DNA of 64,000 bases from Luteococcus peritonei (GCF_039526385.1 NZ_BAAAIX010000016.1:62001-126000), one strand, 5' to 3'; shown: positions 1 to 8,760, counted from the stretch's first letter. Made by a program: numbers and translations. Notes: generated by a model from the sequence alone, not told the origin.

Positions 1-1
1 C

Positions 2-727
2 AACTTCGCCCTGGCGTTGCTGATCCCGCTGTGCCTGCTGCTCTCCCGCTGGCCGATGGGCCAGACCGGCGGCTGGCTGGCCAGTGTGGTGGGACGGATC
101 CGCTGGGGCTGGCTGGGACGCTGCCTGCTGATCATGCTGCCGCTGTGGCTGCTCCACGTGGGCATCACCACCTGGCTGGCGCTCACGGGTCCGGACCCGG
201 AGCAGCTCCACGTGACCAAGGACACCTGGATCCTGCTGGCCGGCATCCTGCTCACCACGCCCTTTCAGGCGGCCGGTGAGGAGTACGCCTTCCGTGGCGT
301 CCTGAACCGGGCCGCTGGCAGCTACTTCCGCCACCCGACGGTGGCACTGGTGGTGGGCCTGGTCTTCAGCTCGACGCTGTTCATGCTGGCCCACGGCGCC
401 GGAGACACCTGGCTCAACATCTACTACTTCTGCTTCGGGGCCATCGCCGCCATCATGACCTGGCGCACCGGGGGCCTGGAGGCCGCGATCGCCATGCACG
501 TGGTCAACAACGTGCTCAGCGAGCTCATCATGCCCTTCACCGACATCTCGGGGATGTTCAACCGGGAGTCCGGCGTCGGTGATCCCAGCATCCTGGTGAT
601 GACCGCCGTCCAGCTGCTCGCGCTCGCCCTGGTGGAGTGGCAGGCGCGTCGGCGGGGCCTGGTGCGCGCCGCCGCACCCGGTCTGGACGAGCTCCCGGCA
701 CCGCGCCTCGACCCGCAGCTCTCCTGA
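2..727 (+). CDS. CPBP family intramembrane glutamic endopeptidase, 5' partial
   Basis: The reading frame is open from the first bases of the window, so the true start lies upstream and only about 241 residues are seen. The protein is hydrophobic with several membrane segments. The three hallmark CPBP (Abi/type II CAAX protease-like) motifs are visible in order: EEYAFR (EExxxR, near base 278), FMLAH (FxxxH) and HVVNN (HxxxN). Family members are membrane-embedded glutamic proteases; bacterial ones act in peptide processing or bacteriocin self-immunity, but the substrate here is unknown. The tail after the last membrane segment is short and charged. No operon partner can be named because the upstream side is cut off. 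Confidence 0.85.
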   Translation, partial: NFALALLIPLCLLLSRWPMGQTGGWLASVVGRIRWGWLGRCLLIMLPLWLLHVGITTWLALTGPDPEQLHVTKDTWILLAGILLTTPFQAAGEEYAFRGVLNRAAGSYFRHPTVALVVGLVFSSTLFMLAHGAGDTWLNIYYFCFGAIAAIMTWRTGGLEAAIAMHVVNNVLSELIMPFTDISGMFNRESGVGDPSILVMTAVQLLALALVEWQARRRGLVRAAAPGLDELPAPRLDPQLS

Positions 728-801
728 CCTGATCGCATGACCCAGCAGCTGCCGCCCACGGCAAGCCCCGTCTTCCAGCCGGTGGCCTCAACGTCGCCGC
801 G

Positions 802-900
802 ATGATGGGGACGCTGCTCTCCGCGGCCCTGGTGCTGTGCTGCGCGATCGTGGAATGCATCGCCACACGCCAGAGGCGCACCAGGGCAGCGCGGCGCTGA
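802..900 (+). CDS. possible 32-residue single-pass membrane peptide
   Basis: A short frame starts with two ATG codons and encodes a hydrophobic stretch (GTLLSAALVLCCAIV) followed by an arginine-rich tail (TRQRRTRAARR), the layout of a small membrane-anchored peptide with a cytoplasmic basic end. There is no convincing ribosome binding site, and the frame stays open upstream to base 733 without another start. It fills the only gap between the protease gene and the radical SAM gene. It may be chance in GC-rich DNA; conservation would be needed to accept it. Confidence 0.25.
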   Translation: MMGTLLSAALVLCCAIVECIATRQRRTRAARR

Positions 901-970
901 GCCCGGGCGGTCGCGCGGCACGGCACGGAATCGTGCTGGGCCGGGAGGCTCAACTACGCTGGGCGGCACC

Positions 971-2938
971 ATGACTGATTTCCCCACCACCGCTCCCGAG
1001 TCGCTCTTCGGCCGGCTCGAGCCGCTGCTCGCCCAGGTGAGCAAGCCCATCCAGTACGTCGGCGGCGAGCACAACTCCGTCGTCAAGGAGTGGGACTCCG
1101 CCCAGGTGCGCTGGTGCCTGATGTACCCCGACGCCTACGAGGTGGGCCAGCCCAACCAGGGCGTCGCCATCCTCTACGAGATCCTCAACGAGCGTGACTG
1201 GATCCTGGCCGAGCGCACCTACTCGGTCTGGCCGGACCTCGAGAAGCTGATGCGCTCGGAGTCCATCCCGCAGTTCACCTTGGACTCCCACCGCCCCGTG
1301 GGCGCCTTCGACGTGCTGGGCATGAGCTTCTCCACCGAGCTCACCTACACCAACATGCTCAACGCGCTGGACCTGGCCGGCCTGCCGATCCACGCCGTCG
1401 ATCGTCGCGAGGACGACCCCGTCGTGCTGGCCGGGGGTCACGCCGCCTTCAACCCGGAGCCGATCGCCGACTTCATCGACGCCGCCGTGCTCGGCGACGG
1501 CGAGGAGGCCGCCCTGCTGGTCAGCGAGATCATCCGCGACTGGAAGGCGGAGGGCCGTCCCGGTGGCCGCGACGGCCTGCTGCTGCGCCTGGCGCACACC
1601 GGCGAGGTCTACGTGCCCCGCTTCTACGACGTCAGCTACCTGCCCGACGGCCGGATCCAGCGCGTCGCCCCGAACCGGCCCGGCGTGCCCTTCCAGGTGC
1701 GCAAGCACACCCTGATGGACCTGGACCAGTGGCCCTACCCGGCCAAGCCGCTGGTGCCGCTGGCCGAGACCGTCCACGAGCGCTACTCGGTGGAGATCTT
1801 CCGTGGCTGCACCCGTGGCTGCCGCTTCTGCCAGGCGGGCATGATCACCCGCCCGGTGCGCGAGCGCAACATCGAGACCATCGGCAAGATGGTGGCCGGC
1901 GGACTGCAGGCCACCGGCCTGGAGGAGGTGGGCCTGCTCAGCCTGTCCAGCGCCGACCACTCCGAGATCGCGGAGGTGACCAAGCAGCTGGCCGACCGCT
2001 ACGAGGGCACCAATGTCTCGCTCTCGCTGCCCAGCACCCGCGTCGACGCCTTCAACATCGACCTGGCCAACGAGCTCTCCCGCAACGGTCGTCGCTCCGG
2101 CCTGACCTTCGCGCCCGAGGGCGGCAGCGAGCGGATGCGCAAGGTGATCAACAAGATGGTCACCGAGGACGACCTGATCAACACGGTGGCCACCGCCTTC
2201 GGCAACGGCTGGCGGCAGGTGAAGCTGTACTTCATGTGCGGCCTGCCCACCGAGACCGACGAGGACGTGCTGGGCATCTACCACATGGCCAAGCGGGTCA
2301 TCGAGACCGGACGGCAGGTGGCCGGCACCAAGGACATCCGCTGCACCATCTCGATCGGCGGCTTCGTCCCCAAGAGCCACACCCCCTTCCAGTGGGCCGG
2401 CCAGGCCTCCCCGGAGACCATCGACCACCGGCTCCAGCTGCTGCGTGACACCGTGCGCGCGGACAAGCAGTTCGGCAAGGCCATCGGCATGCGCTACCAC
2501 GACGGCAAGCCCGGCCAGATCGAGGGCCTGCTGAGCCGCGGCGACCGTCGCGTCGGCAAGGTGATCGAGGCGGTCTGGCGCGACGGCGGCATCTTCGACG
2601 GCTGGAGCGAGCACTTCTCCTACGACCGCTGGGTGGCCTGCAGCGAGCAGGCGCTCGCCGACCAGGGCGTCGACCTGGCCTGGTACACCACCCGCGAGCG
2701 TGACTACGAGGAGGTGCTGCCCTGGGACCACCTGGACTCCGGCCTGGACCGTGACTGGCTGTGGGAGGACTGGCAGGACGCCATCGACGGCTCCGAGGTG
2801 GAGGACTGCCGCTGGATCCCGTGCTACGACTGCGGCGTCTGCCCGCAGATGGACACCAACATCCAGATCGGCCCCACCGGCGCCACGCTGATCCCGCTGC
2901 AGGTGGTGACCCGGGACCTGGCCGCCACCGAGGCCTGA
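971..2938 (+). CDS. TIGR03960-family B12-binding radical SAM protein
   Basis: The 655-residue product carries the radical SAM cluster motif CTRGCRFC with cysteines at residues 280, 284 and 287 (CxxxCxxC), after an N-terminal B12-binding-like region of about 250 residues. A second cysteine-rich motif (CRWIPCYDCGVCP) sits near the C-terminus, as is usual in TIGR03960. In actinobacteria this gene is followed by the DUF2344/TIGR03936 gene and rne; in other bacteria the two modules are fused. The exact reaction of the family is not established, though association with RNA metabolism is inferred from neighbours. Here the partner is separated by a reverse-strand secreted-protein gene. A -10-like TACGCT lies at 955-960, ten bases before the ATG, and there is no clear Shine-Dalgarno. 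Confidence 0.9.
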   Translation: MTDFPTTAPESLFGRLEPLLAQVSKPIQYVGGEHNSVVKEWDSAQVRWCLMYPDAYEVGQPNQGVAILYEILNERDWILAERTYSVWPDLEKLMRSESIPQFTLDSHRPVGAFDVLGMSFSTELTYTNMLNALDLAGLPIHAVDRREDDPVVLAGGHAAFNPEPIADFIDAAVLGDGEEAALLVSEIIRDWKAEGRPGGRDGLLLRLAHTGEVYVPRFYDVSYLPDGRIQRVAPNRPGVPFQVRKHTLMDLDQWPYPAKPLVPLAETVHERYSVEIFRGCTRGCRFCQAGMITRPVRERNIETIGKMVAGGLQATGLEEVGLLSLSSADHSEIAEVTKQLADRYEGTNVSLSLPSTRVDAFNIDLANELSRNGRRSGLTFAPEGGSERMRKVINKMVTEDDLINTVATAFGNGWRQVKLYFMCGLPTETDEDVLGIYHMAKRVIETGRQVAGTKDIRCTISIGGFVPKSHTPFQWAGQASPETIDHRLQLLRDTVRADKQFGKAIGMRYHDGKPGQIEGLLSRGDRRVGKVIEAVWRDGGIFDGWSEHFSYDRWVACSEQALADQGVDLAWYTTRERDYEEVLPWDHLDSGLDRDWLWEDWQDAIDGSEVEDCRWIPCYDCGVCPQMDTNIQIGPTGATLIPLQVVTRDLAATEA

Positions 2939-2959
2939 GACCGGCTCACCGGACCGACG

Positions 2960-2996
2960 ACGAGGGAGGCCCGCCATCACGGCGGGCCTCCCTCGT
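2960..2996. terminator. bidirectional terminator hairpin
   Basis: A perfect GC-rich stem (at least 15 pairs, 2961-2975 with 2981-2995) closes a five-base loop and is followed by a T-rich GTTGTGT tract. It lies between convergent genes and can serve both. Confidence 0.8.
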
Positions 2997-3012
2997 TGTG
3001 TCGTGGGCCGGC

Positions 3013-4086
3013 TCAGCGCATCCGGTCCACCACGGCGACGCTGGTCACCGACAGTCCGCGGTTGCGGGTGGATCCGGCCAGCACCACGGTGCGGCCGGTG
3101 GCCACGTCGTGACGGGTCAGCCAGCTGCGCCCCTCCTCGCAGCCGGGGGCGTTGAGGAACCAGACCGAGGTGCCCTGCACCGTGAGCGGCGAGGCATTGC
3201 TGCCGGCCTTCAGCAGCTGCACCTGGCGGCCCCGCACCAGTCCGGCGCGGGCGGGGCCGCAGGAGCTCGCAGCCGCCACCAGCTGCCCCGTGGGGGTGGA
3301 CCAGGAGTCCACGTAGCCGAACTGCAGCGCGCCGGTCCGCGGCAGGCGGGCGGTCAGGGCGACGGGGGCACCGCCGGCGGTCGAGTAGCGGTAGACCTGC
3401 ACGTCCTCGCGGCTGCCGGTGGGCAGGCAAACGGCGGTGAAGTGGCTCGCATCGGTCCAGTGCTGCGGCTGGCAGTGGGTGGTGCCGGTCGGGTTCGCGA
3501 TGGTGCGCAGCCGGGCGCCGCCATTGCTGTTGACCTGGATCCGGTGCGCGCCGTTCATGCTGACCAGCAGCCGTCCGTCGAGGCTGGGCAGCATCCCGTC
3601 ACCGCCACGCGTACCGGCATGGCGGGCCTGGACGCTGCCGGCGAGGCTGGTGCGCACCAGCTCGCCCGCGGTGGTGCGGCCGAGCAGGGCAGCGCCGGAG
3701 GGATTGGTGAAGCGCATCTCGAACCACTGCCCAGCCACCGCGCGCCCGGCGCCGGTCCGCACGTCGACGACGCGGAAGATCGGGGCGTTGCCGGTGGCAT
3801 TGGAGACCAGCACGCGAGAGCCGTCGTTGGTGACATCGCTGACCTGCCAGGCGCTGCCCAGCTTGGTGACCGGGTATTGGCGGCCGTCGGGGGAGACCAG
3901 GGTGAGCGTTCCGGTGGCGCCGGGGCGGCCGACCACCGCGGCGCTCCAGCCGCCGGTGACCTTCGCGCCGGCGGCTGCGGTCAGCGCGGGTGCGGGGGCT
4001 GCCTGGGCGGGCACGGCGAGGGCGAGCGCGCTGCCGGCGACGGCGGTGGCGGCCAGGACGGTGGTGATGATGCGGGTGGTGCTCAT
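3013..4086 (-). CDS. secreted beta-propeller-like protein, function unknown
   Basis: The 357-residue product begins with a clear signal peptide (basic MSTTR, hydrophobic core, cleavage near AQAAPA at about residue 29), so it is exported. The mature part has repeated short units of the type SPDGRQYPV and TNDGSRVLV, and alternating hydrophobic strands, resembling TolB/WD40-like propellers, but no named domain can be assigned with certainty. Start choice is supported by AGGAG seven bases before the ATG. It is transcribed against its neighbours and splits the usually adjacent radical SAM and DUF2344 genes, so it looks like an insertion into a conserved locus. It could be an extracytoplasmic binding or lectin-like protein; nothing shows an enzyme active site. 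Confidence 0.7.
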   Translation of the reverse strand: MSTTRIITTVLAATAVAGSALALAVPAQAAPAPALTAAAGAKVTGGWSAAVVGRPGATGTLTLVSPDGRQYPVTKLGSAWQVSDVTNDGSRVLVSNATGNAPIFRVVDVRTGAGRAVAGQWFEMRFTNPSGAALLGRTTAGELVRTSLAGSVQARHAGTRGGDGMLPSLDGRLLVSMNGAHRIQVNSNGGARLRTIANPTGTTHCQPQHWTDASHFTAVCLPTGSREDVQVYRYSTAGGAPVALTARLPRTGALQFGYVDSWSTPTGQLVAAASSCGPARAGLVRGRQVQLLKAGSNASPLTVQGTSVWFLNAPGCEEGRSWLTRHDVATGRTVVLAGSTRNRGLSVTSVAVVDRMR

Positions 4087-4269
4087 GGGGTGCTCCTGGT
4101 GGGTTCGTGCGAGGCGGTGGGTGAGGTCCGGGGTGCCGTGCCTCGACCTTTCTACGCCTCGTGACGGCCACTGGTTCCACTCCCGGCGGTGAGAGCTCGC
4201 ACAACCTTCGCCAAGCGATCCTCAGCCGTGCTGGCCCTCGCCGATTCCGGCCTGTGGCGGGCGCACCGG

Positions 4270-4275
4270 TAGTCT
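4270..4275 (+). promoter_or_regulatory. leaderless -10 box of DUF2344 gene
   Basis: TAGTCT ends six bases before the GTG at 4282, placing transcription start at the start codon; there is no Shine-Dalgarno sequence. Confidence 0.55.
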
Positions 4276-4281
4276 TCCGGC

Positions 4282-5013
4282 GTGGCACGACAGCAACCAG
4301 AACAGCAGGCACCCCCGGCGCAGTGGCTCCGCGTCCAGTACGCCAAGCGGGGGCCCGCTCGCTTCACCAGCACCCGCGACTTCGGTCGCGCCCTGGAGCG
4401 CGCGCTGCGTCGCGGCCAGATCCCGATGGCCTACTCCTCGGGCTTCAACCCGCACCCGCGGATCAGCTATGCCAATGCCTCGCCCACCTCGGCGGCCACC
4501 GAGGCCGAGTTCCTGGAGATCGGCCTGCGCGAGGTCTGCGACCCCGCCAAGGTGCGCCAGGCCCTCGACGAGGCGCTGCCGCCCGGCCTCGACGTGGTGG
4601 CCGTGGTCCAGTCCGACCGTCGTGCCCTGTCCGAGGTGCTCACCGCCAGCGACTGGCGCATCGAGCTGGACTCGGTGGACGCCGGTGACATCGACCAGAC
4701 CGCCCTGGAGCGTGCCGTGGCCGCCCTGATGGCCGCCGACTCCTACCAGGTCAGCCGGATGACCAAGACCGGCATGCGCCACTTCGACGTGCGCGGCGCC
4801 ATCATCGGCCTCGAGGTGGTCGGCCCGGCCGTGCTGCAGATGCGCGCCCACCACACGACGCCGCTGGTGCGTCCCGACGACGTGGTGCGCGCCCTGCGCG
4901 AGCTGGAGCCCAGCCTGGTCACCGAGCGCCCCGCGATGCTCACCCGGCTGGGCCAGGGAGAGCTGGTCGACGGCGAACTGCGCGACGTGATGGCGGGTGC
5001 CGCACGGGCCTGA
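4282..5013 (+). CDS. TIGR03936 (DUF2344) family protein, radical SAM partner
   Basis: The 243-residue protein opens with the family signature region (RVQYAKRGPARFTS, SSGFNPHPRISYANA). It is the companion of the TIGR03960 radical SAM protein; the two are encoded next to each other or fused across bacteria and are usually followed by RNase E/G, as here. The molecular role is not established; an RNA-related activity is inferred from context. The GTG start is supported by the leaderless -10 box at 4270-4275. Downstream comes a 260-base leader of rne rather than a short operon gap, so rne probably has its own promoter. Confidence 0.85.
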   Translation: MARQQPEQQAPPAQWLRVQYAKRGPARFTSTRDFGRALERALRRGQIPMAYSSGFNPHPRISYANASPTSAATEAEFLEIGLREVCDPAKVRQALDEALPPGLDVVAVVQSDRRALSEVLTASDWRIELDSVDAGDIDQTALERAVAALMAADSYQVSRMTKTGMRHFDVRGAIIGLEVVGPAVLQMRAHHTTPLVRPDDVVRALRELEPSLVTERPAMLTRLGQGELVDGELRDVMAGAARA

Positions 5014-5062
5014 ACCGGCCGGCAGGACCACCACGGACACCGGCGCGCCACGGTCGCGAAAT

Positions 5063-5092
5063 CTGACCGCCCGTGGACCTCTGTGCCATACT
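5063..5092 (+). promoter_or_regulatory. candidate promoter of rne
   Basis: CTGACC at 5063-5068 and CATACT at 5087-5092 are 18 bases apart. This would give an mRNA leader of about 170 bases containing two hairpins. Confidence 0.4.
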
Positions 5093-5104
5093 GGCGGGTA
5101 GGTA

Positions 5105-5140
5105 AGCAGTCGATCAGGACTGCTCACTCGGGTCACCGAG
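5105..5140 (+). promoter_or_regulatory. tandem hairpins in the rne leader
   Basis: Two adjacent perfect stems are present: AGCAGTC with GACTGCT (5105-5111 and 5118-5124, loop GATCAG) and CTCGG with CCGAG (5127-5131 and 5136-5140, loop GTCA). RNase E messages in other bacteria are autoregulated through leader stem-loops that the enzyme itself reads; the same role here is inference. Confidence 0.4.
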
Positions 5141-5273
5141 CACTGCCAACCGCGACGACGTCTTCGACCGCGGGGCTGGGCCAAGGCTGACCTGATGTCC
5201 GCCAGCTTTTGGTCGCAGCCCCTCCCCGGGGTGCGACTGACGAACCGCACCCGCGTGGTGCCGAGGAGCGCAC

Positions 5274-7988
5274 ATGCTCGATGTTGACAACGTTCAGGAG
5301 CCCGAGTCGGGCACCCAGGAATCCACCCCGGCCGAGCGACCCCGCCGCCGCAGGGCCGCCTCCCGCCCGGCCGGCCCGCCGCCCGCCGTCGAGACCCCCG
5401 CTGCCGAGGTGCCGGTGACCGAGGCCGCGGGCACGGCCAGCGTGCAGACCCCTGCGGAGAGCCCGGCGGAGCAGGCCCCGGCCCGTCCCGCCCGCCGCCG
5501 CGCCACCCGCAAGGCCGGCACCCCCAAGCCCGTCGAGGCACCGGTCGAGGTCGCGCCGCTGGCGCAGGCCACCAGCACCGAGCCCACCAGCACCGAGCCC
5601 GCCTCCGAGGCCGTGGCCGAGCCCGCCGCCCAGGCCGCCCCGGAGGAGAAGCCGGCCCGCGCCCGCCGCACCCGTAGCCGCAAGAAGGCCGAGCCGGCCC
5701 AGCCGGTCGCCGACCAGACCGACGAGCAGGGGCGCGCCGACGAGACCGCCCCCGGCGCCGACGTCGATGCCGCGCTGGCCGCCGTCACCGCCGCCGCGGC
5801 CGAGCGCCCGCGTCGCAGCCGGCGCGTCTCGCGCGCCGTGGCCAATCCCTTCGTCAGCCCCACGCTGCCCGTCGACGAGAACGGTGAGGTGGATGCCAAG
5901 GCCGTGCTGGACTCGCTGGCCGCCTCGATCGCCGGTGGCGACGAGGCCGAACAGCCTGCCCAGACCGAGGATGCCGCCGAGCAGCCCGCCGACGCGGTCG
6001 CCGAGACGCCCGCCGACGAGCAGGCCACCGACGATCAGCCCACCGACGAGGACGAGACCGCTGCCGAGGAGACCGACGAGGACTCCGAGCAGGACGAGGA
6101 GTCCGACGACTCGCAGGACGAGGACGACCAGGACGACTCCGAGGACGAGGACAACGGCGAGGACGAGGACAACGGCGAGGACGAGGACAACGGCGAGGAC
6201 GAGGACAGCACGCCCACCACGCGCCGCCGCCGTCGCCGCCGCGGAGGTCGTCGTCGTCGTCGCTCCTCCGAGGACGACGAGAACGAGAACGACGCCGAGA
6301 ACGGCTCCGAGGACAAGGACTCCGAGGAGTCCGAGACCGAGGACAAGGACTCCGAGGACGACAAGGACTCCGACGAGGGCAATGACGACTCCGAGGGCTC
6401 CGGCCGCCGCCGTCGCCGCCGTCGTCGCCGTCGCGGGGAGGACGCCGGCTCCGCTGACGACGACCCCAGTGACGTCGTGGTCCGGGTGCGCGAGCCGCGC
6501 CGGATCCGCACCGCCGCCCAGGCCGCCGACGAGGTGACCGGCATCGACGGCTCCACCCGCATGGAGGCCAAGAAGCAGCGTCGCCGCGAGGGCCGCGCCG
6601 CCGGTCGTCGTCGCGCCCCGATCCTGTCCGAGGCCGAGTTCCTGGCGCGCCGTGAGTCGGTGACCCGACGCATGGTGATCCGCCAGAACGAGGAGTACAC
6701 CCAGCTCGCCGTCCTGGAGGACGACGTCCTGGTGGAGCACTACGTGGACCGCGCCAGCGCCACCAGCCTGATCGGCAACATCTACCTGGGCCGCGTCCAG
6801 AACGTGCTGCCCAGCATGGAGGCCGCCTTCATCGACATCGGCCGCGGCCGCAATGCCGTGCTCTACGCCGGTGAGATCGACTGGGAGCACTTCGGTGCCC
6901 ACGGTGAGCAGAAGAAGGTCGAGAACGTCCTGAAGTCCGGCCAGACCGTGCTGGTCCAGGTCTCCAAGGACCCGGTGGGTGCCAAGGGCGCCCGCCTCAC
7001 CAGCCACATCTCGCTGCCCGGTCGCTACGTGGTGTACTCGCCCGGCGGCCACCTGTCCGGCATCAGCCGCAAGCTGGCCGATGCCGAGCGCCACCGCCTC
7101 AAGGACATCCTGGGCGACCTGATCGACGACAAGTCGTCGGTGATCGTGCGCACCGCAGCCGAGGGCGCCAGCGAGGACGAGCTGGTGCGCGACGTGAACC
7201 GCCTCAAGGCGCAGTGGGAGATCATCGAGAAGAAGGCCAAGACCGGCAGCGCCCCGCAGCAGCTCTACGCCGAGCCGGACCTGACGGTGCGGATCGTGCG
7301 CGACCTGTTCACCGAGGACTTCAGCGAGCTCGTGGTCAGCGGCAACGGGGGAGCGGACGACGCCTACGAGGCGATCAACGGCTATGTCACCCACGTCGCC
7401 CCGCACCTGGCCGAGCGCCTCACCCGCTGGGACCGCGAGAGCCAGGGCGATCCCTTCGCCAAGCACCGCATCGACGACCAGATCGCCAAGGCGCTGGAGC
7501 GCAAGGTCTTCCTGCCCTCCGGTGGCTCGCTGGTGATCGACCGCACCGAGGCCATGACGGTGATCGACGTGAACACCGGCAAGTTCACCGGCGCCGGCGG
7601 CAACCTGGAGGCCACCGTCACCAGCAACAACCTGGAGGCGGCCGAGGAGGTCGTGCGCCAGCTGCGGCTGCGCGACATCGGCGGCATCATCGTGATCGAC
7701 TTCATCGACATGGTGCTGCCCAGCAACCGCGAGCTGCTGCTGCGTCGCCTGGTGGAGTGCCTGGGCCGTGACCGCACCCGCCACCAGGTGGCCGAGGTGA
7801 CCAGCCTGGGCCTGGTGCAGATGACCCGCAAGAAGATCGGCACCGGCCTGGCAGAGGCCTTCACCGAGGAGTGCAGCCACTGCGGCGGACGGGGCTACAC
7901 CCGCCACGACCACCCGGTGGACACCCAGGCACCCGCCGACGGCGGTGACCGACACGGTGGCGGCGGTCGACGGGGCCGCAAGCACTGA
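5274..7988 (+). CDS. rne: ribonuclease E/G
   Basis: The 904-residue endoribonuclease initiates RNA decay and rRNA/tRNA processing. Residues 1 to about 440 form a low-complexity N-terminal extension alternating proline/alanine-rich, highly acidic (EDEDNG repeats) and arginine-rich blocks, likely an RNA- or partner-binding arm. The catalytic half starts near MVIRQNEEYTQ (residue 467) with an S1 domain, followed by the DNase I-like active site aspartates D765 (VIDVNTG) and D809 (VIDFIDM) and a CSHC zinc-link at C867/C870. In proteobacterial RNase E the disordered arm is C-terminal; actinobacterial enzymes carry N-terminal arms as here. A good GAGGAG precedes the ATG. It sits just upstream of rplU-rpmA, the standard arrangement. 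Confidence 0.97.
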   Translation: MLDVDNVQEPESGTQESTPAERPRRRRAASRPAGPPPAVETPAAEVPVTEAAGTASVQTPAESPAEQAPARPARRRATRKAGTPKPVEAPVEVAPLAQATSTEPTSTEPASEAVAEPAAQAAPEEKPARARRTRSRKKAEPAQPVADQTDEQGRADETAPGADVDAALAAVTAAAAERPRRSRRVSRAVANPFVSPTLPVDENGEVDAKAVLDSLAASIAGGDEAEQPAQTEDAAEQPADAVAETPADEQATDDQPTDEDETAAEETDEDSEQDEESDDSQDEDDQDDSEDEDNGEDEDNGEDEDNGEDEDSTPTTRRRRRRRGGRRRRRSSEDDENENDAENGSEDKDSEESETEDKDSEDDKDSDEGNDDSEGSGRRRRRRRRRRGEDAGSADDDPSDVVVRVREPRRIRTAAQAADEVTGIDGSTRMEAKKQRRREGRAAGRRRAPILSEAEFLARRESVTRRMVIRQNEEYTQLAVLEDDVLVEHYVDRASATSLIGNIYLGRVQNVLPSMEAAFIDIGRGRNAVLYAGEIDWEHFGAHGEQKKVENVLKSGQTVLVQVSKDPVGAKGARLTSHISLPGRYVVYSPGGHLSGISRKLADAERHRLKDILGDLIDDKSSVIVRTAAEGASEDELVRDVNRLKAQWEIIEKKAKTGSAPQQLYAEPDLTVRIVRDLFTEDFSELVVSGNGGADDAYEAINGYVTHVAPHLAERLTRWDRESQGDPFAKHRIDDQIAKALERKVFLPSGGSLVIDRTEAMTVIDVNTGKFTGAGGNLEATVTSNNLEAAEEVVRQLRLRDIGGIIVIDFIDMVLPSNRELLLRRLVECLGRDRTRHQVAEVTSLGLVQMTRKKIGTGLAEAFTEECSHCGGRGYTRHDHPVDTQAPADGGDRHGGGGRRGRKH
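6141..6209 (+). repeat. 18-bp tandem repeat within rne
   Basis: Three exact copies of an 18-base unit encoding EDEDNG (6141-6158, 6159-6176, 6177-6194) are followed by a partial fourth. It lies in the acidic N-terminal arm and keeps frame, so copy-number change would only alter arm length. Confidence 0.9.
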
Positions 7989-8008
7989 TCCGACGACCGG
8001 CCGCCGGT

Positions 8009-8037
8009 TTGACCCTGTACATCAGCACAGGTAATGT
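8009..8037 (+). promoter_or_regulatory. rplU-rpmA promoter
   Basis: TTGACC at 8009-8014 and TAATGT at 8032-8037 are separated by the ideal 17 bases. The transcript would have a leader of about 110 bases before the L21 start; the leader has only short possible stems (for instance GGCG/CGCC around 8058), too weak to call an r-protein regulatory element. Confidence 0.65.
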
Positions 8038-8155
8038 TGGCGGTCGGTCCGGGTTCCGTGGCGACATCGCCGGGAAACCTCCGAAAGACTTCCGACCAGC
8101 CCGTTGAGCCGGTTGGGAACATTTTCCTCACGACATCGAAGAGAGTAGGTCAGGC

Positions 8156-8464
8156 GTGTACGCGATCGTGCGCAGTGGCGGCCGCCAGCACAAGGTTGCC
8201 GTTGGCGACGTTGTCGAGATCGACAAGGGAGCGGCCAAGGTGGGCGACAGCGTGGAGCTGACCCCCATCCTGCTGGTCGACGGCGAGGCCGTCACCTCTG
8301 ACAAGGGCACCCTTGAGAAGGCTTCGGTCAAGGCCGAGGTGCTGGGCGAGACCAAGGGTCCCAAGATCCGCATCATGAAGTACAAGAACAAGACCGGTTA
8401 CAAGAAGCGCCAGGGGCACCGTCAGAAGTACACCCAGGTCAAGATCACCGGCATCGAAGGCTGA
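8156..8464 (+). CDS. rplU: 50S ribosomal protein L21
   Basis: The 102-residue product has the normal L21 length and begins MYAIVRSGGRQHKV, with the conserved C-terminal KNKTGYKKRQGHRQ region that contacts 23S rRNA. The GTG start is set by the conserved N-terminus. L27 follows after ten bases, so the two are one operon, driven by the promoter at 8009-8037 and ended by the hairpin after rpmA. Confidence 0.98.
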   Translation: MYAIVRSGGRQHKVAVGDVVEIDKGAAKVGDSVELTPILLVDGEAVTSDKGTLEKASVKAEVLGETKGPKIRIMKYKNKTGYKKRQGHRQKYTQVKITGIEG

Positions 8465-8474
8465 GGGAGCTGAC

Positions 8475-8741
8475 ATGGCACACAAGAAGGGCGCATCTTC
8501 GTCCAAGAACGGCCGCGACTCGAACGCGCAGCGCCTCGGCGTTAAGCGCTTCGGCGGCGAGCTGGTCAACGCCGGCGAGATCATCGTCCGCCAGCGTGGC
8601 ACCCACTTCCACCCGGGCAACGGCGTCGGTCGCGGTGGCGACGACACCCTGTTCGCGCTGGTCGGCGGCAATGTCGAGTTCGGCACCCGTCGTGGTCGCC
8701 GCGTGGTCAACATCCAGCCGGCCGAGGTCGCTGCGAACTGA
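8475..8741 (+). CDS. rpmA: 50S ribosomal protein L27
   Basis: The 88-residue product starts MAHKKGASSSKNGRDSN with no N-terminal prepeptide of the kind seen in Firmicutes, so the flexible tail that reaches the peptidyl transferase centre is made directly. The core RQRGTHFHPG motif is present. GGGAG precedes the ATG by about six bases. In most actinobacteria obgE comes next; here about 4 kb of accessory genes intervene. Confidence 0.98.
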   Translation: MAHKKGASSSKNGRDSNAQRLGVKRFGGELVNAGEIIVRQRGTHFHPGNGVGRGGDDTLFALVGGNVEFGTRRGRRVVNIQPAEVAAN

Positions 8742-8760
8742 CCTCGCACCTGCAACGTCC

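Noticed and set aside
5133..7985. 950-codon open frame antisense to rne
   Set aside because: It is the shadow of a GC-rich coding frame; its translation is low-complexity L/V/G/A sequence with no family resemblance, while the sense strand encodes RNase E.
8038..8155. Ribosomal protein L21 leader regulatory element
   Set aside because: Only short weak stems are present in the leader; no known motif could be matched by eye.
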